A DNA stretch of 64,000 nt, taken from Epithemia pelagica. Its lineage: Eukaryota > Bacillariophyta > Bacillariophyceae > Surirellales > Surirellaceae. Numbering within the stretch: the stretch's first letter is position 1; every line of letters starts with the position of its first letter. This document shows positions 51,197 through 62,278 of this stretch, one piece after another. Under the pieces are notes generated by a model that saw nothing but the letters and a program-made list of their open reading frames with translations, was not told where the DNA came from and ran no database searches. The translations under genes were made by a program, and so were the position numbers. Where the stretch lies: the NCBI GenBank assembly GCA_946965045.2, contig OX337238.1:806001-870000 (forward strand). The letters are read 5' to 3'.

Positions 51197-54100
51197 TTAC
51201 GATGCACCGGTACGAATTCGTTTGCGCGGTGGTGGACCGTCGGCGTCGTCGTATCCCGCCACGAGTTGTGCCGCCGTCTTGTCTCCCACTGGTGGTGGCG
51301 GCCCCTGGCGAGTACTAGGTGGTGGTGGTGGACCCTTGGTGCGGTTGCGTTCCCCGCGACTTGTTTTATTCGTTTTATTCTGCGAGGCAGTCACGGCCCA
51401 ATCCAAACACTGTTGACGAGCCTTTTTCAACCGGTCGACATGCACGAGTTCGGCCAAGAAGGAACCCATTCGTTGCGTTGGTTCCTGGCTGATACTAGAG
51501 GCTGGTTCCTCCTCCTGGTTGCTGTCCTCTGAGTGTTTGTTGGTTTTCTTGCTCTTTTTCTTCTTCTTGGTCGGACTATTCATGGCGGTTGTTGTTGCCG
51601 TTGTTTGTCTCATGCGCGTCCACAATCGTTTCCAGACGGCGGCAAACAAGTGACGACACTGGCGCAGCAATGTCACATGCTTCAGTTCGGCCACACATCC
51701 CGTATCGCCACAGGTAATGAGCGACTGTTGTCCCAACCAGGTCTTGGTATGGACCGGGTCCACACAATGATCGCCCGTCGCCGGTCCCCCGTACCGAAAC
51801 AAAAAACTCAGCAAGACGTGACCGGGATCGTCCACACCTCCCAAACTAAGGTGGCGTTGAATGTGGTGGGCCACCAACACATAGAGTTTGAAACTCCCCA
51901 ATCCGCCCTCAAAGGGAATATCCAATTTGTGTTGACCCATGAGAATCTTGAGTACCAATACCACCGGAGCAAAACTAGAAACAGAACAGGGCGGTACCCA
52001 CACAGGTGAGCTCCCTAACAGAACACACGAGAGGAACAGTACCACACTTTACACACGAAAGAGAAGCGCCGAGAACCTACCTGACATAGCGTTCCGACAA
52101 GGTTGCCGCATAGAGAGATGTGTCTGCTTGATTCAATCCACCAATGCTAATGTCCACTTCGACTCCAATCCGAGATTGAAACTTGATAATGGGGACACGA
52201 CTGCCAGTAAACCGAAAACCAGTCAGGTGCAGGACATTCACAACAAAATACTGCGTGCGGTGTGATGAAATACGTACGCTTTTCGGATCAACAGGGGATG
52301 CGACATGGCAAATTGCGATTTTCGCAATTTTCGATACAATTGCGTCAAGGCATCCACGGCATCTTGCCGCTTGATATTGAGCTGGGGAGCCGCCACGTTG
52401 TTTGTCAAATCATTCTTTTTCTTCTCCTCCTCTTCCTCTTGAAGATAAAATCCCACTTCCATGGTTCCATCCTTGCCGTTGTCGTCGTCGTCGTCCTCTT
52501 CCGGAGCACTAGTAGCCTCACTCTCGTCCTCTTCCAGCTCTCGTCTGGCTGGTGGCTTCTTGGTAGGCGTTAGTTTATCGGCCGAGTCGGCGTCACTGTC
52601 GCTCCCCTCTGCCTCCGGCTCGTTGTCTTGTTGTGCATCGTTTGTCGTGTCCCGTTGGGGGTGTTCCATGCCTTCACTCCCCACAGTGGTACGAGACAGT
52701 GGTTCATCCGTGTCATCCTCACTGACCCGTCGCGCGGATGATGGTCCATTGGTTTCTTGTGCGTCCTTGGTCGATGCCAAGACATGGTTGTCGTCCTCCT
52801 TGTTGTTGTCAATGAGTGGTTCTTTCACAGTCGGGGCCGCGACACCAACATCATCCTCTTCCGCCACTTCACACCCAACACGGTCCAAGACAAACAAGGG
52901 TGGCTCGTCGCCCGTGTTTTCATCGTCGTCGTTCTCCTCTCGATGGGTAGTTTCATTCTTGTGTGGTTCGCCGTTGTCGGCCTTGGATGCCACCGAGGGC
53001 TCGTTGGGGATTGCCGTTGGCGTTGCTTCGTTGGGAGATGGTTCCAGGGAGCAATCCTTTTCATTGGTGTCGTTCCCTGGATCCTTATTGTCCTTGTGGT
53101 TGTCGTGGTTGTTGGAGTCGTCCAAACAGGCGGGACGGACAATATCTCCGGGAGACATGGCATTTTCCAAATCGACATGGGCCAAGGCTTGACTCCATCG
53201 TTGTTCTCGTTGTCGTTTCAACTCTTGTTGCGATGGCGTACTTGTTTTGGGGGCTCGAACTGGCGGCGACGGTGGAGGAGGACCGTGAGGGACCGCACCC
53301 CACAAGGCCAAATCGACATCGGATTCAAAGGAACAGACGGCGGGAGCCGCAAAGGATCCAAAGGGTGCAAAGGCCAAGGCATGGCTGTTATTGCTGTTGT
53401 TGTGGTTTGTCTCGGCCGATGCAAAGGGTCCTCCTACGGCGTATGATTGTTGTCGTTGTTGCAGTTTTTGTTGGACGGCGACAAATTGGGGAATGCCATG
53501 AACGACTTGCGTCAAGTGTTGAATCAAGTCGTGTCGGGCCTGAATTTCCGCCGGTTGCAAGCGGACATAGTCGGCAAAGGCATGCAATTCCTCGGTCAAG
53601 TCTTGCAAGGCTTGTCGATCGACATCGTCTGTGGGAAGGCGGATGGAAGACGACGACGACGAGGACGCTGCCGACACGGACGACGACGAACGAGACACTG
53701 GCAGACTCCCCGGTCGTCGTTTCCAGGGAACCTTGTGCAGGCGTGTTTCGTCCCCCGCCAGTTTGGAAGGCAATTGCAAGGGGACGGCCGTCGTTGTTGA
53801 ACTGGTGTCCGCGGCACGCGGGCGTTTTCGAGAGGGTCCGATGTTCGAGAGTGTTTGTTTCACCTGTTGCTGCTGCTGTTGTTGTGGTCTCGAACGCTTG
53901 TCGTCGTTTCGATGCCACGGTATGCTTTTGAATAGGTTGGGGTTGCCTGTCCAGGCCCTAGACGCTACCGGTTTCTCCCTCTTCTTTTGTTTCTTGTTCT
54001 TTTTGCTTTTTGGTTTGGTTGGTTCCAATGGCAGGACCACCACAACATTTTGCGATGGCAAGGGCAAGGATCCATTGCTTTTGTTGTTGGCAGTTGTTTG

Positions 54101-54214
54101 GAGTTTTTGTTTCTTTTTCTTCTTGTTCTTTGTTTTCCAAGACGTCTTGGCTGGTGGTTTCGTAGAAGTTGTCGCCTCCTCGTTTCGTTTGGCGGCGGAT
54201 CGCGTCAGCACCAT
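51197..54214 (-). CDS. TRF4/PAPD5-like noncanonical poly(A) polymerase
   Basis: Exons on the minus strand are 54214-52278, 52200-52081 and 51974-51197, with introns of 77 and 106 bases (GT-AG); joins keep frame and give 944 residues. The nucleotidyltransferase core is clear: an N-terminal helix (LTEELHAFADYVRLQPAEIQ), FAPFGSFAAPAVCSFESDVD with the two catalytic Asp near residues 297-299, then, after a ~330-residue acidic insertion, KRQDAVDALTQLYRKLRKSQ, RVPIIKFQ and VEVDIS with the third Asp, and the PAP-associated part LNQADTSLYAATLSERYV, FAPVVLVLKILMGQH, GGLGSFKLYVLVAHHIQRHL. N- and C-termini are Lys-rich. TRF4-type enzymes adenylate nuclear RNAs for exosome decay. Confidence 0.9.
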
Positions 54215-54799
54215 GGTAGTGTTGTTTCACAGGTAATGAATCTCGGTCCAATGATTGGTGGGCAATGCAAGGCGATGCTTGTCGCTGGCACTGGAGAACG
54301 AAACAGCAATCGTTACACAGCAGCAAGAAGCTTTTGGTTTTCGGTCAAACAGAACGAGTCCTTGACGAGAGATTCGACGTTGCAACGGCTGTAGGTGGAA
54401 TTTCAACACCCAACCTTGCGTACTGCCGTCAAACGTATGAAAGCCACACACGCCAATGGAGAACTCCAGTCTACCACCGATGAGGATGACGATGGAGGCC
54501 AAAGAAGAAAATCAACAAGCAACCCACCAAAGCGACAAGAAGAATCTCCACAAAGAGTCCAACGTTTTGTTGTGACAATGCAAACAACCCAAAACACGTG
54601 CGAAACGGAGTTTGTGGTCACGGGAGAAACGGCGAACTTCTGATTCGCCACTTCCGGTCGCACATGTTACGAATATCGGGTGGAGGGCAGACGGGGAATC
54701 TTCCGATGTCGATCGACGGAGAGACAGGTCGCAGAAAACATTCATGACGACAAACGTGAGATCTTTTGTGATTTTTTGAGAGTGTTGGATGTCCTTCCG
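54215..54799. other. Divergent promoter region
   Basis: This lies between the poly(A) polymerase and COQ4 starts. No gene; the COQ4 frame extends upstream only to a GTG. Confidence 0.45.
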
Positions 54800-56101
54800 A
54801 TGACGACGTTGACAATGATGATGATACGAAAGCCTCCCATGCATTCTGTTTCTAGTTTGGTCACCCCTTGTATTCGACCACCACGGATTCTGGAACACTG
54901 TGGCATGAAAGCAGGAGCCAGAGTGTTTTCCGGTGCCACAATTCGATGCCAGCCCAAACAACTATCTGTTGTATCACGACCGCCATCACGACGGTGCAAC
55001 AACCACGACAACGGCACCACTTCCTTTGGACCGGTGGGTCGGTCCATTACGACTCCAAAATTCTCCTTGCAAACCTTTGCCACCACATCCTGGAAGAATA
55101 GTATTAGTAGTAGCAAAACTACAGCAGCAGACGACCACGAACCCTTTTATGGAGCACCACGGCCATCCTCGACGTCGACAACCAATTGGAAGCATGTGCC
55201 CTTGCAACTCATGGACACGGTTGCCTCCTTGTTGGATCCTCCCATTCCTTCCACTCCAACAACAACAACAACAACAAGTGCTAGTACCAATCCAGAAACG
55301 ACAACGACAATTCCACCTCCCATTCGCCAGGACGACCGCACGGCGGTTCGTGTGGCGGCCTTGTTGCGCGAATCGGCCACGGCCTTGCGGGATCCTACGC
55401 GCGACGATGCCGTGGCCGCGGTAGGAGAATTGACGAGTCGTCATGCCTTGCATCACTTGCACACGGTCCTGCAAGCCTCATCGTCGGGACGAGACATTTT
55501 GCACCATCGACCCCTCGTTTCCAAGGCGACCATTCCCTATCAAGACTTGATGCAACAAGCGACAACAATCACGACTGGATCCGATGCGTCCAACCTGACC
55601 TTTGGACAGGCCTATGGACAATTTTTGAGGACACATGGCTTTGATCCCGATCATCGCAGTCCGTTACGGTACATAACCAACAACGACGACGAGAATGCCA
55701 GTGCCTATATTTTGTTGCGCTATCGTCAATCGCACGATTTTTATCACGTCTTGACGGGATTGCCACCGACCGTCGTGGGCGAATTGGCCTTGAAATGGTT
55801 GGAATGGTTCCAAACGCACTTGCCCCTAACCGCCCTGGCGGGAGCCGTGGGCAGTGTCCTGACCACGGCGCCCTACGGATTGACTCTAGCCGAACGACAC
55901 TGGTTGTATACCGTGTATTTGCCGTGGGCGTATCGAATCGGACACGAGCAAATGCCCTTTGGGACACTCTTGACGACCTATTACGAACGGGAATGGGACA
56001 CGCCCTTGATGGAATTGCAACACCGCATGGGATTGGAATTTGCGCCGCCCCTTCCACCATCTTCCCCGTCGTCGTCGTCGTCGTCGTCCGGGACGGGCTA
56101 A
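54800..56101 (+). CDS. COQ4: Ubiquinone biosynthesis protein COQ4
   Basis: I start at ATG 54800, since the upstream frame begins with GTG; the product has 433 residues. The first ~100 residues are basic and Ser-rich, as in a mitochondrial presequence, with a long Thr-rich spacer around residues 150-180. The conserved part starts near HALHHLHTVLQASSSGRDIL and includes FGQAYGQFLRTHGFDPDHR, ILLRYRQSHDFYHVLTGLPP and LALKWLEWFQ. The H-D-x-x-H motif at residues 312-316 and a downstream Glu match the zinc ligands of COQ4, which organises the coenzyme Q biosynthesis complex on the inner mitochondrial membrane and removes the C1 carboxyl of the CoQ ring. Length is greater than yeast COQ4 because of the spacer. 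Confidence 0.93.
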   Translation: MTTLTMMMIRKPPMHSVSSLVTPCIRPPRILEHCGMKAGARVFSGATIRCQPKQLSVVSRPPSRRCNNHDNGTTSFGPVGRSITTPKFSLQTFATTSWKNSISSSKTTAADDHEPFYGAPRPSSTSTTNWKHVPLQLMDTVASLLDPPIPSTPTTTTTTSASTNPETTTTIPPPIRQDDRTAVRVAALLRESATALRDPTRDDAVAAVGELTSRHALHHLHTVLQASSSGRDILHHRPLVSKATIPYQDLMQQATTITTGSDASNLTFGQAYGQFLRTHGFDPDHRSPLRYITNNDDENASAYILLRYRQSHDFYHVLTGLPPTVVGELALKWLEWFQTHLPLTALAGAVGSVLTTAPYGLTLAERHWLYTVYLPWAYRIGHEQMPFGTLLTTYYEREWDTPLMELQHRMGLEFAPPLPPSSPSSSSSSSGTG

Positions 56102-56750
56102 GAATCATGGCTCCCCCCAAAAACAGCGTGCGCTTCCACAACTTTTATAGAGAGAGAATCTCGAGTAGAAAGAGTCGCCCTGTTCGAGATAAGTAGAGGT
56201 GGGCCTATGGTATTGTTGTTCCAAAACCTCTTTCATGGAACAATCACCACGACAAGAGCATAAAGTGTGTTGGAGTGGCAGCGACAGGACGGTTGAACCC
56301 TCCAACCACTATAAGGCAGCATCTGCTACGATCTATAGAGGCTCAAGGTTTGTCGTACCATACACAAGGCTTTTGTTTCCATCGCCACATTCCGCTCGTG
56401 GAACCAACAGCATCCAAGTCTTTTCCAGCCTTTGCGGCGAACCCGTCTGTTCTACATGTGTCTAGTAGATCGTTGGTCGGGGTTGTCCGACGTCTACGAG
56501 AAAAAGAGTTCACTCTCTTGTACCACTGCTTCTGTGGATGCTACGTCTCTGGAACAAACTGCATTCCTGAGACTCTCGTGTAGGACCGAATCAGGCCAGG
56601 GTTGGACCATTCGCCTTTTTTGTCTTCTTTTCACCCTCTGGACAACTTGCCACTCAAGCATGAACGCCCAACATGTCATTCACCATATCAAGACAGCACA
56701 CGGATGCAACTGAACCATGCAGTGTGTTATAATATAGAAGTGACTGTCTA
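56102..56750. other. Convergent intergenic region
   Basis: Two short plus-strand frames (56275-56713) lack support. The stretch separates COQ4 and the ABC transporter 3' ends. Confidence 0.4.
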
Positions 56751-59700
56751 CTACGACAAGCATACAAGCCGCAGTTTTCGTGTCGCGACGCGACTCACGG
56801 CCATGACCAACACAAAAATAACGACTCCGACCAAGGAAGCCAAACACATGTAGAGCATGATCGGACTGCCATCGCTGGGACAGCCAATCATGACCGCTTC
56901 AACACCGGGGACAATGCACCACAAGTAAAATCGAGGAAAGAGGTACCGCAATTGCTTGAGGCCTTCCAAACCCCCTCCAGGACTATAGGTGGTACTAAAG
57001 AACAAGTTGCCCAAAAACGGCAAACCTCCGAGAAGCTGAACCTCATGAAGGTCAAGACTCGTAAAGTTTGAAAGGCAAATACGTGGTGCGAGTGTAAACA
57101 CCAGGTCGGTGAAAAGTCCCACCCATATTTCGGTACGAGCCAAACTGTCATCCTCCACGACCAGATTGGCCACTCCAAACATGATGAGCGATAGTACCAA
57201 CAACAGTAACATGGTCACAATGGTCTTCAGGGTACGATTCATTTGAATCGAGGAATGAACCGAGGCTTCTCCTTCCTCCACCATGGCGTTACGCCAATCC
57301 ACCAAGGACAAAAGAAAGGGATTGAGACAAAAGAAGGAAAGGATGGTGTTTGCAATCAACACCAAGGCCGATGATTCCACCTGAGAATTCCAGTACATCA
57401 CAATGTACAGTGCATAAGTGCCACATGTAAAAAGAGCGAGACTCAAAAAGAAGCTCTTCTGGCCCACAAGTTCAACATCCCAAAAGAATTGAAGAAATTC
57501 CTTCAGATGACCGTGGATACTACCTGTTGTCTGTTGAAACTTATACTCCGCACCAGTCGAAAAGACATCGATCGCATCTTGCCGATCCATGAGTACTCCT
57601 TTGTCTTCGTCCTCTGGTACGTTGTCGTTGCTATTCCCTTGACTCGGACAGTTTTTCTTTACGCGAACAGAGGAGCGATCCATGGAAGAAACATGAATGA
57701 TGTTGGTTGCCGCTGTGGCCAAGGCATGGACATGATCATTTGTAACAAGAATAATATTGTGACTCTTTTTCATGGCCTCCAAAGTTTCAATCATGTACGG
57801 AACAAAGTCATTTGTCACACCCGCAAACGGTTCATCCAAAATGATCAACAAGTTCGAGTCATGAGCATTAATCGTCATTGTGGTGCGTTGTCGAATCAGT
57901 TCAAACAAGAGTAACTTGCGTTGCCCTCCCGACAAACCGACCGTGAATTGACCTGCCATGGTTCCTCCCACGGGAATCATGGACGCTGTTCCTTCATTTT
58001 CATAAATATCCCAAAAGGGCAACTCTGTGGGATCAAATTGAGGAATTTTTGTCACCGGTATATACGGCCGCATGGTATGATATTGTCGAATGTAAACGCA
58101 CTTGGATTTTCGATGTTCGTACAGGTGGTTTAGAAACGTAGTTTTTCCCGACCCCGAACTTCCAACGACTAGAGTCAAACCAGCACCAATGCTTGCATCA
58201 GGAATGGAAATGAGTGAGGCACTATCATTTTTCATGTCGGTGGACAAAGGCTGCAAGCTATGTCCGTTGCTGATCTTGTCGTCAGCAGTGTTATCCTCAT
58301 CAGCAGTGTTATCCTCATTCTCGAGAACAACAGGACCACTTGGGTGATGGGGTGTCGTGGTGTCGTCAGTGGTATCCTCATCCTCGAGAACAACACTGGA
58401 AATGGGCTGCTCAGTTTGTGTTGAAGGGGCACTGGTCTCAACGACTTGTCCACGATGGTCTCTTGGAATGTGTAACGACGAGGACAACGATTGTTCATGG
58501 CGCAACAATTCCTCAATGATACTGGTCATGTTTCTGTTGTGAAAGTAAAAGCTGGACAAATCGTCCATGGAACATAAAGCAGAGGAGGTCGTGACTGTTT
58601 CCGTAGATCCGTCGTCAGTTGCCGTGTTGTTCTTGTGCAAGGCAAGAGAAGAACAGCAAGACCGAATAATGGAACCAAGGTTTGCCATGACTTGTTGTGT
58701 CAGAAACATACCTGCCCAACCGACGAGAGATGTCAAACCCATGTACAAGGCAATCAGGCCGAGATCTTCAGCAGCCGGACAGCCTTCCATACTGTCTTGT
58801 ACGAGGGGAACCAAGCACCAAAGATAGAAGCGGGGAAACAAGTACCTCAACACTTGAAGGGGCTCCCAAACACCTGATACACCGGGACTAAAGGTGGTAC
58901 TGAAAAAGATGGAACCCAAGAATGGCAGACATCCATACATCTGGACCGACGCAAAGTCCAGAGTCGTAAAGAGACTCAAGTAGATTTCCGGGAGGCTTAT
59001 GGAAATACTGTCGGTCAACATACCCCACCATATGATAGCGCGGGACAAGGAGGAAGAGGAGTACAATGAAGAAAGATATCCTGTAGGATGGTCATCCACG
59101 GCTGCATTGACGACCAAGAATTGAACGATGGAAGCTGCCATAAGCAAAGACACAGAGAACAGAGCTTGTAGGAGTCGAAAAAAGGAGAGTGGACGTTGAG
59201 TGTCGGATGTTTTGCTGGCACCAGGGTGTAGCAGCAAGGCTTCGTCTTCTTCTTGTACGGCAATGCGCCAGGCGACTAGGGTGATCACGAAGGGATTAAT
59301 GCAAAAGAAAGTGACCAGGCCACTCGCCACTAGGACCAAAACCCCTTGTTCGTGCGGTGTATTCCAAAACGAAACCAGCAACAGTCCAAAGAAAAGGATG
59401 AGACAAACCAAAAAGACCAACCAATACCCTCTGGACACGATTTCCACATTCCAAAAAAACTTCAAGGCTTGTCGATAGTAACTTGAACGATAAGCTCTGA
59501 TACTTGCTTGTTCAGTAGTTGTCGGTAGCATGGATGGGTGGAAGCTGGCTACTGGTTGATTACTGTTGCTCAATGGTTCCTCTCCTGGTTGTATATTAGC
59601 AGCAGATTCTTCTTCGTCTCCCAAAAGCACGGACAGAGATGTATCCAGCGATATCATTGAGGATGAGGTTGAGATCAGAGCCTGTAGGACTTGCTCCCGA

Positions 59701-60353
59701 TCAACCAGTCCGTGTTTTTGTTGCTGTTCTTGTGGTGGTTGTTCTGTGAACGACGACCGTCTCCTCCAAACGTTTACCAGGGTGCGATCACGAGCCGAGA
59801 CCTCCAACACATAATGTGACAATCTAGCCAGTGCGTTTACATGGTCGTTGGTCACAATAACCACATTGTGCTGTTCTCCCAGCTCTTGCAATTGTTTCTC
59901 AACAAAGGGGACCAGGTCGTCCGTGACACCAGCAAAGGGCTCGTCCAAAAGAATCAGTAAGCGATTTCTTGTAGTGCGGAAGGATGCCGAAGAGGAGGAA
60001 GAGGAGGAAGAGGACGATACAGGAAGGGACGTCACCGTCCGTTGACGAATCAACTCAAACAAGAATAATTTGCGTTGTCCACCCGACAATCCAGGTGTAA
60101 AAGTCCCCGCCAGGGTTCCTCCCACTGGAATGGTACCGGCTGTACCTTCTTTTTCATACACGGACCAATACGGCAGTTGCGTTGGATCAAAGTGTGGAAT
60201 CTTGGCCACTGGAATATAGGGTCGTACCGTATGATATTGGCGCAGATAAATGCAGCGATCGGTGCCGTTCGAATGTTTCAAACGCTCATGAATTTGATTC
60301 AGAAAGGTTGTTTTGCCCGATCCAGAGCTACCAACTACTAATGTTAACGTCAT
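56751..60353 (-). CDS. Full-size ABC transporter, NBD-TMD-NBD-TMD (ABCG/PDR-like layout)
   Basis: This intronless 1200-residue gene starts at ATG 60353. Each half has an ATPase domain then a membrane domain. NBD1: Walker A GSSGSGKTT at residues ~8-16, signature LSGGQRKL, Walker B LLILLDEPFAGVTDD, switch His in TNDH. NBD2 (from residue ~728) repeats all of these. The membrane halves each have about five or six helices (for example FLVCLILFFGLLLVSF). Between them is an acidic linker with a small tandem repeat (EDNTADEDNTADD). NBD-first order is like ABCG/PDR pumps, but the D-loop is AGVT, not SGLD. NBD1 has only six residues before Walker A, so an upstream exon may be missing. Substrate unknown. 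Confidence 0.9.
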   Translation of the reverse strand: MTLTLVVGSSGSGKTTFLNQIHERLKHSNGTDRCIYLRQYHTVRPYIPVAKIPHFDPTQLPYWSVYEKEGTAGTIPVGGTLAGTFTPGLSGGQRKLFLFELIRQRTVTSLPVSSSSSSSSSSASFRTTRNRLLILLDEPFAGVTDDLVPFVEKQLQELGEQHNVVIVTNDHVNALARLSHYVLEVSARDRTLVNVWRRRSSFTEQPPQEQQQKHGLVDREQVLQALISTSSSMISLDTSLSVLLGDEEESAANIQPGEEPLSNSNQPVASFHPSMLPTTTEQASIRAYRSSYYRQALKFFWNVEIVSRGYWLVFLVCLILFFGLLLVSFWNTPHEQGVLVLVASGLVTFFCINPFVITLVAWRIAVQEEDEALLLHPGASKTSDTQRPLSFFRLLQALFSVSLLMAASIVQFLVVNAAVDDHPTGYLSSLYSSSSLSRAIIWWGMLTDSISISLPEIYLSLFTTLDFASVQMYGCLPFLGSIFFSTTFSPGVSGVWEPLQVLRYLFPRFYLWCLVPLVQDSMEGCPAAEDLGLIALYMGLTSLVGWAGMFLTQQVMANLGSIIRSCCSSLALHKNNTATDDGSTETVTTSSALCSMDDLSSFYFHNRNMTSIIEELLRHEQSLSSSLHIPRDHRGQVVETSAPSTQTEQPISSVVLEDEDTTDDTTTPHHPSGPVVLENEDNTADEDNTADDKISNGHSLQPLSTDMKNDSASLISIPDASIGAGLTLVVGSSGSGKTTFLNHLYEHRKSKCVYIRQYHTMRPYIPVTKIPQFDPTELPFWDIYENEGTASMIPVGGTMAGQFTVGLSGGQRKLLLFELIRQRTTMTINAHDSNLLIILDEPFAGVTNDFVPYMIETLEAMKKSHNIILVTNDHVHALATAATNIIHVSSMDRSSVRVKKNCPSQGNSNDNVPEDEDKGVLMDRQDAIDVFSTGAEYKFQQTTGSIHGHLKEFLQFFWDVELVGQKSFFLSLALFTCGTYALYIVMYWNSQVESSALVLIANTILSFFCLNPFLLSLVDWRNAMVEEGEASVHSSIQMNRTLKTIVTMLLLLVLSLIMFGVANLVVEDDSLARTEIWVGLFTDLVFTLAPRICLSNFTSLDLHEVQLLGGLPFLGNLFFSTTYSPGGGLEGLKQLRYLFPRFYLWCIVPGVEAVMIGCPSDGSPIMLYMCLASLVGVVIFVLVMAVSRVATRKLRLVCLS

Positions 60354-61162
60354 TTCTTTCCTCTTCTTGTCGTTTCAGTTTCGTCGTCGGATATGTTTGC
60401 CTTTCTGTGCTTTGAAGTTATTGGAAAAACTGGAAAATGTGGTGTGCAATTTTTGTTTGTTCTCTTTGTTCTGAGGTTGAAGGAGTTTACCGAGTTGCGT
60501 CGACAGAAAGTCGTGCGTATTTATTAGAATAAGGACAGAATCTGTAGCATTGAGTTAACGGTACCGTTAACGTGATCGCTGAAATACAGTAGTAGCGAGC
60601 CGCGACCATACCAAAATATGGCTATGGTATTGGGCGAAATTTAGGATAGTGTAGGCCTCTAAGCTTGAGGCATGAGATAGTCACAATTTTACTTTCGAGT
60701 CACTATCATGCGCGTATTTTGGTTTATCAGACCCAAGACTCTGCGATTACGGTAAAGCTATGGCACAATGGCCTGGGAAGGTCGCGAAATATCTGGATCG
60801 TAGTAATACCGATCCGCCCAAAGGTCGACTAAAGATGTCGTCTACTAGTCTCGTTGAATATCCGGCCTGCAACGGGGTTTGGACCGGACTAGTTTACAGA
60901 TGTGGTCTGCGAGTGCGCACATCTGGGGCAATGGCAGACGCGCCGGTCTTGGCCGTTGACAAGACAAAGCCTGCTATGCGGTCATGAATATTCTATAAAT
61001 AGAACATGAACCGACGATGCAGCTGTGCATGCTTTCTACCTATGAATCGCCCAAATGAGTAAGTGACCGGTCAATGTGACTGGAAGTTCTAACACACTTC
61101 CGAATACGTGAAAGTCCCAATTGCACCTTGCATTGAAAAGCTAGTAAGAACAAGAACCAACC
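60354..61162. other. Region upstream of ABC gene and Gag relic
   Basis: No gene is supported; a 75-codon plus-strand frame at 60760-60987 has no domain. The part nearest 61163 may be the leader or decayed LTR of the Gag element; no clear repeat partner was found in the window. Confidence 0.4.
60554..60571. promoter_or_regulatory. 18-base perfect palindrome with Myb-like sites
   Basis: GTTAACGGTACCGTTAAC reads the same on both strands and contains two TAACGG words, the classic Myb site, about 200 bases upstream of the ABC transporter start. Regulatory role inferred. Confidence 0.5.
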
Positions 61163-62278
61163 ATGGCCGAACCTGCTCCTCCTGCTCCACCGACCGCTCA
61201 AGAGCTCCTTCAAGAACTGAATGGATACATGGAGAACACTCTCTTGATTGGACAACAGGCAGTCTGAGATGCCCTTAACTCACAGGGCCTCACATCCGTT
61301 GGCGATTTCCGCGGACTCAAAGAAGAGGACATCGCTGAAATCTGTGCTAACGCAAGAAAGCCAGGTGGAACGATCCCTTACCCTGCCTATGATGCTGCCA
61401 ATCCTGTTGCTGGTATCCCAGCGATGGTTATGAACCCAGGAGTTTTAGTCGGACATGTCTTGGAGAAACGGTTGAAAATGTTTGGCTATTTTGTTCAGTA
61501 CTTGACCAAAGTTGGCCGTACGTTTAGCCCAGGAGCAGCAACCTTGGACACGGTACAGAGTCTTTACCGTTTGAAAGAAGCAGATGATGAGTACGATAAT
61601 GATATCGAACTTCCGGAAAAGTTGTCGAATGTCGAGAATATCCGATTTGTCCTGGAGGATTTGGACGACTACTTGGAAAGGAAGAGAGGTGTGACTATGA
61701 TTCCGTTGGCAGCTTATACTCGTTCGATGCCAACTCCTCCACCTATCAATCTTGACCCAGGACTCGGATCTCCTACATACTTGCGAGAACTCATTCGACG
61801 TGCACCACTCACTGGTGCCACAGCAGTTGCTGACAAGGAAACAGTATGGGACGTCATACGTCACATTACTCATGATGGCCCCGGATGGGGTTGGGTCCAA
61901 GCCTTCAGCAGAAGCCGGGATGGAAGAGGAGCATACATCGCTTTGAAAAGTCATTACTTTGGTGATGCTTTCCAATCTCGATTGCGTGCAAAGGCTGATC
62001 AAGTGCTTGAATCGACCTATTATGATGGAACAAAAAGGAACTATACCTACGAAAGGTATATTGAGTCACTTCAGAGGGCCTTTACGGACCTTGAGTCTAC
62101 AGGCAAAGTGGTCAGTAATGAAAGAAAAGTGAGAGTTTTACTCTTAGGGGTCGCTGATTCCAGGTTGGAGAGTGCTAAGAATACGATATTGGCCACTCCT
62201 GCTTTGAGGGCAAATTTTGAGGTGGCTTCAAACTATCTTGCTGAAGTCCTTGACAGCAAAGTGTTGTATACAAGCTGA
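61163..62278 (+). mobile_element. Copia-type Gag relic with in-frame stop
   Basis: ATG 61163 (MAEPAPPAPPTAQELLQELN) starts a 371-codon frame that is broken once by TGA at 61265-61267 and then stays open to 62278. The sequence after the stop (DALNSQGLTSVGDFRGLKEE, VMNPGVLVGHVLEKRLKMFG, TLDTVQSLYRLKEADDEYDN, ...SRLESAKNTILATPALRANF) has the charged, helical, cysteine-free character of the capsid part of diatom Copia-like (CoDi) Gag. No zinc knuckle, protease, integrase or reverse transcriptase follows within the window, so the element is truncated. Single-base decay (CGA to TGA is the simplest explanation) plus loss of pol marks it as dead. Confidence 0.6.
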
